A stretch of DNA of 64,000 nt from Pectinophora gossypiella (taxonomy: Eukaryota; Arthropoda; Insecta; Lepidoptera; Gelechiidae). How positions within the stretch are numbered: the first letter of the stretch is position 1; every line of letters begins with the position of its first letter. The DNA is taken from the NCBI RefSeq assembly GCF_024362695.1, contig NC_065407.1, forward strand, positions 7,812,001 to 7,876,000, read 5' to 3'. The position numbers were made by a program, and so were the translations under genes. The notes below the pieces were generated by a model. It had not been told where the DNA came from. It saw only the letters and a program-made list of their open reading frames with translations, and ran no database searches. This document shows, piece by piece, positions 55,872 through 64,000 of this stretch.

Positions 55872-57171
55872 ACATAAGTATTTCGAGTTAAAATGACAAC
55901 TTTCAACAATTTATGATGGAATGGAAGCTAGTTATTTAAATTTATAGTTCAGTTGGCACGAATGCAGCACGCGTTTTGAATAATGAATACATTGGGAGTC
56001 TGCAAAGAGAATGGAATTACAATAATGACTGGTCTGGAGATCAGGTGTGCTTGGATTTGTTATAATGTCAACCGGCTCGGGCGCAGCCGGCGGGCAGCGC
56101 ACGCGCAGCTGCCCTCAGCCCTCCCAGCCACCACGCGTCAAGCGCCCTCCGAATAAACAGGACCTCTTTTGTGTAGAATTAATTTTATACTTTTTAATGT
56201 TTGGTTGAGTTCTTGTTAATAATAAAGGTAAAAGTATTGTTCATACAGCTTATTATTATTACTTACTTTTCAACAGTAAATAGGTACAGATACTGAATAA
56301 ATAAAATCTTTTTCTCGGTATTATTTAATTATAATGAAATTACGTAAGTATGAAATATTGCAAGCGAGGACTTATTGTAATAGGTACTTACGTGTAATAT
56401 AGATCAAATCTGGACATTTTGACTAATAGTAGGTACTAAATTTGCTGAGTAGACCTAACTAGTAGCGGGTAAAACCAAAAAGCTCAAAGCTCATTGGATC
56501 TTAGTAGACATATAAACAAACATTATTATAATTTCTTGTAACTTGGTTTTAATTGCACATACTTAAATAGGTAAGTAATTAAACATTTTTTCTGTGTGCC
56601 TGAATTAGATCCTATATTTCAGGACTCCATAGGTACCTACCCACATATCGTAGTACCTTTTTGTAACTTCTTCAAAAAACCTCGATATCATTCAATTAAC
56701 TTTATTCCTGGTAAAAATTGAAACCACAACTGTAAATAGTTTCACTAAATTTTTATGTAGAAAATTATTTACGTGTAGTTTTTAAAGTTCAATGACCTTA
56801 AAACGTTTTTATGAAATTCTAACCTACCTTCATGTAAAATATCAACAGTGTATATTTTTTAAGGTGGCGGACATAATTTAGTTATGTACCCTGAATGAGT
56901 ATGGACCAAGGGTTCTAAGAGGGGCACGGCTGGGGCCTGAGAGGCGCGGGGAGTACCGGAGCCACGTTCCGACACACCGCGGACTCCGCACTCGACACTT
57001 GTCTGTTGGCCGCTACGCTAGCGGCTGTGCGGTCGCTGACGTCTTGCCAACTACGTAACACGAAATAGTGCGCGAAACTAACAATAAATTCTTTGGAGAC
57101 TTTGAACTTTGGTGCATCAGTGTCTTTGGTGCTTTGGAAATTTGAACAGTGGACTAAGTGAAGTGAACACA
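55872..57171 (+). other. UQCR11 3' flank and cyclin D promoter / 5' UTR
   Basis: No gene is seen. A GC-rich patch at 56070-56150 is rich in GCGCAGC and GCAGCTGCC words. From about 56920 the sequence is CpG-rich and probably holds the cyclin D promoter and leader. Confidence 0.5.
56920..57171 (+). promoter_or_regulatory. Cyclin D proximal promoter with CRE-like and E2F-like sites
   Basis: A CpG-rich stretch holds TGACGTC (about 57036-57042), the CREB/ATF core, and GCGCGAAA at 57070-57077, which is TTTCGCGC on the other strand and matches the E2F consensus. Both lie within about 140 bp of the start codon. Control of a D-type cyclin by these factors is well known in animals; use in this species is inferred. 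Confidence 0.5.
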
Positions 57172-60100
57172 ATGGATTTGTCTTGCGGAGAGAACTTGCA
57201 AAACTCGGGGAACAGCAGCAATGGGAGATCTGTGGACATGTGCGTCGCAGGGCCAGACCGCGCCTTGGACCGCGACCCTCGTCTCCTGCACAACCTGCTC
57301 ACCCTGGAGCGAGCTCACGCCCTGCACACAGACTACTTTGAACACGTGCAGATTGACATTCAGCCTTTCATGCGCAAAATTGTCACTACTTGGATGTTGG
57401 AGGTCAGTATGATAAAACTTTTTACAAGTTCATTTTGTATAGGTATACCTAACTACATATTAAGATATGATCATCACCATTGTGCTATGGTATGTTTACC
57501 ATATTAGACTTGCATAAAAAATATTTCTCCGAACACATGATTGTGTAGTTTATAATCCGTTGTGCTTAGTGCAACTTCCGCCAACAGCTGATTGGTGTCG
57601 ATGACCTGTGTTATTGTAAGCATGCGCTTTTCTGCCGAGTTGCTATTTAATGATTATGCTGACAAGATTATTTTCAATTACTTACCTAATAGGGTTTCGT
57701 TCGTAAACACTGTCATTAATAAATGTAAACAATTTTTCTATAACCCACCTACAGCAGCGTAAAGCATTTATTTAATTTACCTAATTACCCACTTATGGTT
57801 TGAAGGTATAGATAAACTGATTGACTAGGTATCTACCGTACCTGCCTGGAATATTCGTACTGAATCCGGTTTATGGTGTATACTTATACTATAAACTTTT
57901 TAAAATGGTTCATTTCATGGTTTTCACTCAGATAACTAGAATATTATGCAATACTGTAGTTTACGAAGCATAGTACCCTTAGAAACGCTCATCAACGGAA
58001 ACTTTTTTGTCGCTTTCTATGAAGATTTTAACCCTTCATTGCACACGGGAATCTTTAATGAGCAACTGAAAGCGGGTAAAAAGCACAAAAGCTTTTGAGT
58101 AAAAACTTTCAACGGTGGCTCAGAACTTGTGTTATTTTTAATTCACCATTGGAATCTTATCTTACAATTAAAAAAAAAAAAACTTTTCTTACTATTGCGG
58201 TCGGAGCTCGGAAATGAAGTTTAGGTCTATTCATAATACAATACAATATGTTTTAAACACATGTGCAGGTTTGTGAAGAACAGCAGTGTGAGGAGCAGGT
58301 ATTCCCCCTGGCCGTGAGCTATATGGACCGCTTTCTGGCCCAGCGCGCCATCTCCCGGCAGCAGCTGCAGCTGTTGGGAGTGACGGCCATGCTGCTCGCC
58401 TCCAAATTCCGACAGTGCCACCCGCTCTCTGTCGATCTACTCTGCGCATACACCGACAATTCTGTCTTGCCTGATGAAGTTCGGGTAAGAAATCCTATTT
58501 GTTTATTTGCAAGTACAGCAGTTCTAAAGCTTTGACGATGAATTACGATTAATTATGATAAACATTGATACACGTTCCACCGCTGAACACAGTCCTCCCC
58601 TCAAGCAACTTACTCCACGATGCTTCACTGCGGGGTATGATGAAATACTGTTCTTTAAATGGTATTGACCACCCTTCTAAATCTAAATTTCTACTTTAGC
58701 TATGAAAAGGTCAAGTAGTTCCTACGCAGCCACACACCTTACATCCTGCGTCGACCGCAACTTGTTACGCATTGTTTTGATTCCGCTGTGAATGAACTCG
58801 ATTAGTCGAGTCAAATGTCACTCCTTCACCCCAAAGAGGTCTTTGTATTGCCCATATCCTTAAGGCACATGTGAGTTTCCGGTAATTACCTCTTCCGCGA
58901 CAAACACGTTCTGAGGGGCTGCCGAGGCACTTATGTCACCCTCAAGCAAGCCACAGCCTGTGACGAAGTAAACCACTGGATGTCTTACGTGCTTCCGACG
59001 GAAATGTGGGCAAGACATGATTATAATCGAGATAAAGCGCTTCCTAATGTTCTAATACCGTAATAGTAAGTTGACGTAAAGGATACAAACTAGTAGTGTA
59101 ACATTTTCAATTACTTCACGGACAAAATTCCCACAGTAGTGCGGTTAATATGACAACGCAATTGTCCTAATCGAAATATTGTGTGCACATGGGCAGGTGC
59201 GATTGAACAATTAGTACGCTGGTACCCATGAATTTGACTTTGTCACCTGATTCACACGCTTCTCCCAACCCCATCAGGTGATAGGTTTCCGTCACAAATG
59301 TTTTTCATTGTGATACTCGCACAAACATTCAATTATTGTTCATTTCCACAAGATGCATTTCGTCTCAAATAGATATTGGGTAACAATGACATGTGTGAAA
59401 TTGTTATATTCAAAGTAGACCGTGGGAATGCGCATCATCTGTACTTGGAGGTGCCGTATGGCGTCGTGGCACATACTTCCTTGTAATTAATTCGAGTGAT
59501 GTTTCGATAAGGCCGTACTACGCATACCTGATGAGGTCATATGGCGTGGGGTCACTTCTACTTTCCCATCACTTGGCTTACATTATTTCATATCCCTTGA
59601 AAATCGACAAGTATCGTGGGAAGATTCAAATTAATTCATGTCATCTGTCTATGTTTATACTAAGGCATTGTATTACGCTCAATTTTAGTATTCACAGATA
59701 ACAACGAGCTATTACAGATAAAAAAGTTGTCTCATAACAAATAAGAGTGAATGAACTTTCTGAGACGGTGATTAATACTTATAATATTCTAAACAATGGC
59801 GTTCACCCTGGCTTATCGCCAGCGATAAGTTTACGAGAAGGAGCAGATTAATTAATCAATTATTGTAAAACTTTAGTATACTTAGTATACTTAAAGTGGG
59901 CCTTACTACACTGGTGTTTGAAATTCTCATACTTTACTCAAAAATTTCGAACCGGGTCCCATGATTTGACCCCTTTCTTACGTTCCTACTATTTTCATTA
60001 GTAAAGTGACTACTTTAGTTACTACTTTTTGCGGTTTCCGCCCGATGCATCGAGTATGACGGTTACGACCCAACTAATAAGAATACGATTTGTCCCTTCT

Positions 60101-60497
60101 TTAAATAAGTGCATGTAATTGCACTGCATATAAATTAGAAGAAGTCGCAAAAGTATGAAAGGTCATTGAAAAGGACAAGATTCTCATGGGGTTATTTTTG
60201 AAGGGGCAAATAGGATGTTTGTGAGTTGAAAAGCGAACATTTCTGGTCTTTCAGAAATAATTGTCTATGTAGATCTATTGGCAAACAATTTGAGATACGA
60301 ATGTTTCTTTGTGGAGGTACAGGTTTTGCTTTTGTTGCAGCAATGGGAAGTGATGCTCCTCCAACGGCTGAACTGGCAACTGTCGATAGCAACAGCGTTC
60401 GACTTCGTGGAGCCATTCCTTGCGCGCGTGCCTTGGGGTAGGACCAACCCTCTCGTCAGAACACACGCACTCACACTCATCTCTGTTTGCTATACCG
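57172..60497 (+). CDS. CycD: Cyclin D, first three coding exons (3' part outside the window)
   Basis: Cyclin D activates CDK4/6 to phosphorylate RB in G1. Exons 57172-57402, 58269-58484 and 60341-60497 are joined in phase (about 201 codons). LSCGE at residues 3-7 is the LxCxE RB-binding motif placed, as usual, at the extreme N-terminus. The cyclin box shows MRKIVTTWMLEVCEEQQCEEQVFPLAVSYMDRFL in register with other D cyclins, including the conserved Arg/Lys-Glu pair that contacts the CDK, then LLGVTAMLLASKFR and QWEVMLLQRLNWQL. The second cyclin fold begins at TAFDFVEPFL. The third exon ends in phase 1 before GTGAGT. No continuation with cyclin features was found up to 64000, so the next intron is at least 3.5 kb long. 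Confidence 0.95.
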
Positions 60498-63400
60498 GTG
60501 AGTATGCGATACTACAATATTATGTTTTATTTGTAGGTACTCGGTCTTAAGTACCAATAAGTATTATTTATTTCAGAAACTGACGTAGGTAGGTAATATT
60601 AGTGTAGTTCTACCTTATACGTTTTATATACAAAATAATTATATACCCAGTACAAACTGTGTTAGGTCATAAATTGTCTGCGAACATGTACCATGCGGGC
60701 TGCACAGACTTCCTCGTCCTCTATGTTAATTTATAATCGATAATTGTTACTAAGCGTTAATTAAAATTTTCTCACCCATTGGTTTTTATGCTAGCTGAAA
60801 TAACAGTATTTTAGACTAATGGGTATGGTGAAGCCCTTTGTTTGGAAAGCGATTGGTAGCAAGCGTGTATGGGTATTTGTTGTGGGGGCAGTGGACGCGT
60901 GTATCGGAACGCGCACATGCCCTCGCGCACTGATAGCGCGCACACCTTGCGCTCGCGCACCCCTCAGCCACTGACCCCAAACCCTCCTTTTGTTAAATTA
61001 CACACAAATACTTAATGACAATGTATTTACGAATGAAAAAAGGACATAGTTATTTAAACATCTTGAACGAAATTTATAAAAAAAACTTTTGATGATCAAA
61101 TTGATGTTATCAATAACAATGAAATAACGGGTCCCTACACCTACAGTCATGTGAATACCCTCTATTTCAAGTGGTTGGTATTTAAGTAGAAATTCAATTG
61201 AGTTAGAATAACTAGTTGCTTATATGCAAATTTTCAGACAATAGTGGAGTAGACACGTGGTCGGCTGTCAGCTTGCTCTTTATTTATTTTATTGCATCAT
61301 AAAAATAAAATTATATAAGTATGTCGTAAAATAGTGTAGTACTACGAATGTTGGTTTTTTGTTGGGTTAATTTTGCGGGTCAGTTGCAATGGTTCAATTA
61401 TCATGATCCGATCTGATTTACGGCAATGTCCGGAGTATGGGGCCGCGACACCAGTTGCACTGCACCATGTGTGCGGATATGCTCCCATTTGCCACGTGAT
61501 TATGTTGATAAGCTCGGCGATATCGAAATGTAGTTGCTGCCTACACTACCTCTTACAATATTATGTTATTTGCGATTGTTGGTTTAAATTCAGGTATTCA
61601 GAACTGTGAATCGACTTTTAGAGGTGTCCTTATGTCTCAAATAATGGTAAGGGCGTTAAGGCTCACACTTCGCTTGGCTACGTAATGTAATTGCCACTGA
61701 CCAACAGTAACCCCCGATACACAACCCTGAACAGGGGCTTGCACGATCATTGAGCATGAAAAAAAACTAAGTATTGTTGCTACATGTCGACTGCACCGAC
61801 CCTGACATTTTGGCCGACAGAGTAATGTATACTTTCAGTATCTGTCATTAAATTTTTCAATCATGGAATTTATAAAAGAACAACAATATTGGTTGGCTCC
61901 ATACGAAATGTGACGGAATTTAACCTCACCAGCCCCTATGGTCCATCGAATCTCGATAAGGGTTATTTATAGCTGTCAATTTGTTACCCTAACTATTATG
62001 GTCAATACCCGGCGCTCAGTTTTGGAACTAGTCAGTTGACAATTAATTAAAAGAACAGTTTTATTTTAAGAAAGTAGTAAGTAGTAAGTTACGACATTTA
62101 AATAAGGATAATCAAGGAGTTCCCGACCTTCATCCTGTTTGCCATGAATATTGATTTGAATACCTATCACGGCATGCCTTTATTATTTACTATTTACGGG
62201 GTACTTTGTTAGTATAAGCTGGTGTCAAGTTCTGTCCGTGTGTCAGTGGCCGGAAGCAGCATAATTGCCGGTAACTGATCGTGCACTATACGAGGTGTGA
62301 AAGGGTTAATAACACTACTTGACCCTAAACTTCCTTCATCTTACCTGGCTTATATTTATGACCTTTCTTTTCATATAATAAAAATGAGTGCAAAGCCTTT
62401 GTAATACGCTTTTGATTCAGATCAATTAACCGTTAATTTCGTATAAGGGTTAGCGTGGCAAGCTAGTGTGGTCTGATTTTAAAACGGTTCCTTTCAGTGT
62501 ATGAGGCTAAACGTAATAGCAACTGTTCCTTTGTCAGCTGCTAGGCTGTTACTATGCACTCAAGTTTAAAATCAATTGAACAACTGAATTTCACATTATA
62601 CTGGCACTACACTGACAGTCATTTATTACGGTTTGTCAAGTCATAACTCAAGTGATGTTACCAAAGCTACTTAACCGTGTCACGGTCGCGGTGGCATATG
62701 ACTTACAAGTCTGGTCGGCAAGCAGGGGAGCGACCGCGACGCGACAGCTGAGTCGCGACAATGCGCGAAGACGTCCCGCGGCCATTGTGCTCCCGGCCTG
62801 CGAGACCCGCGACAAAAGCGCCCCGACAAAGGCGGCCGTCTCGGCGCGCACCTGGCGAGCCGCGACCCTATCTAACCCAATAGCTGTTCTTAACTTATTC
62901 GCCTTCTCAAATCTCAACGCGTACAAAGTTCCGATCGCGCTTCATATTTCCGTTCAAGCCCTTCCGATCTATTGCGAAGCAGAGGCTCTGAACTGTCATT
63001 ATCTTTTTTCTGTACTCCGTAGTTCCCGTGAATACGAATCCGTCATTCTTTTTATGCAACAGGATGCTAGGATAGGATGTTCCCTACGGATTATATTCGT
63101 CATTCAGGTGCTTTAATGTTTCGATGGTAAAAGTACCATAAAAACGTTAAGTCAACATTCGCAGGCCCTAAACTTGATTGTGAAATAAATAAGACATACA
63201 ATTTCGTAGTCACATAAAAAATATTCTATTACAACCAGTTTCGCACGATTACACATTGACTATTTGCAACCCTTGCATTTTCGCGTGATCTAATGTTTGT
63301 ATTAGGTAGATTCGCAGTTAGGGCGGGACAGGTTTGACAAACGGAAATTAACGGTCTTCGATGTCTGTTAGGTGAAGCGTCATTACTTTATAGTTTGTAG

Positions 63401-64000
63401 CAATTAGTAAGGGTAAGACGCGGGGGTGTCTTGGCGGCCCCTTGGTGGCTCGTGGCAGCCACAGATGGCGAGTGCTGCTCCAACTGACAGACAACCTGTC
63501 GCACAACGGATCGCCCCGCTCCGCTGGCCATGTACAGATCACCGATAGATATGCCACCCGCTATCGTTTTTGATTTCATAATAACCCACAATATTATATT
63601 ACATTTTAGGCCACGAAACAGTAAACTAGCAGTATTAACCGCGAAGTTAAGTAAAAATCCTTAATTAACGAGCGGTCGGTTTCATATTTTTATGTTTTAT
63701 GAATCTAAAGTTCCCCCTATCTTGGGTTTCATTGACCTCCGTTAAACGAGTTAAGCTTGAGCGTACGTTAGGTCGTTAGTATTATATGATCTGTGGTTAG
63801 GTTAACGTAGTGCTTTTTCTGATTAAAATTATGATGCGCTCGCGTGTTGCGATAGTGTTTTTCTTAGGTGGATAGCGTGAAGAAGTATCTGAGGGCGCCG
63901 CACGCCGGGTAGAAGGGTGTAGGTGGGCAGTGACCCTACGCGGTGGAGGTAGCGAGCGGAAGGGTCGCGCCAGGTGTCGTCACATCTGCCGTCTTCGCGG
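60498..64000 (+). other. Large downstream intron of cyclin D (probable), no recognised gene
   Basis: No exon continuing the cyclin fold was found. Two GC-rich patches stand out. One at 62690-62880 carries overlapping ORFs on both strands, neither protein-like. The other is at 63860-64000, rich in GCGGGT and CGC words and cut by the window end. They could be enhancers or exons of another gene. An AAGTAGTAAGTAGTAAGT run lies near 62072-62090. Confidence 0.45.

Noticed and set aside
62652..63116. 154-aa plus-strand ORF and its 92-aa antisense
   Set aside because: Exists only because the region is CpG-rich; no motif, no splice context, and the amino-acid composition follows base composition.
1..64000. 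CRISPR arrays, bacterial operons, riboswitches or phage genes
   Set aside because: The sequence is eukaryotic with spliceosomal introns; no regularly spaced repeats with unique spacers were found.

Overview
The window looks like nuclear DNA of a moth or butterfly. The genes have many introns, exons are richer in G+C than the AT-rich introns, short TAGGTACCTA-like repeats are frequent, and a tRNA-headed SINE of the kind common in noctuid moths is present. That lineage assignment is inference. Exon models were read by eye: I followed protein similarity, GT/AG sites and reading phase. Every multi-exon model called confidently here keeps phase across all its junctions.

Layout. Positions 1-~6010 hold the 3' part of a BEL/Pao LTR retroelement with an env-like domain in frame behind pol. 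Positions 6129-7494 (+) hold the last four exons of an unrecognised proline-rich protein gene. Positions 10170-16093 (-) hold a large gene with a cysteine-rich segment resembling the conserved domain of MGA. Positions 17 to 25 kb are repeat-rich with no convincing gene. THOC2 (TREX/THO mRNA export, 27 exons) runs from 37922 down to 25133. Next come mRpS6 (38541-38993, +) and a ferritin with an N-terminal extension (39346-40299, +). BBS7 (45219 down to 40371) and EIF2B5 (46824-49732, +) stand head to head with a 917-bp hAT transposon between them. APC10 (50592 down to 49892) faces a broken THAP-domain exon (50940-51168). Then come a 1,681-bp non-autonomous LTR element (53777-55457, - strand), a single-exon gene for the 6.4-kDa subunit of respiratory complex III (UQCR11, 55695-55871), and the first three coding exons of cyclin D (57172-60497, +). 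The rest of cyclin D appears to lie beyond the window.

Most of the cellular genes are housekeeping: mRNA export, mitochondrial translation, iron storage, cilia traffic, translation initiation, ubiquitin ligase, respiration and the cell cycle. They share neighbourhoods and compact divergent or convergent spacings rather than one pathway.

The most unusual structure is inside the small LTR element. Between its RS-rich ORF and its 3' LTR lie two 160-bp tandem repeats. Each holds three hairpins whose stems differ in sequence but pair well, and all six hairpins carry a near-identical 12-nt loop (sense strand GAAUGGAUGGGU). This looks like a conserved RNA recognition array and is the best candidate here for something undescribed.
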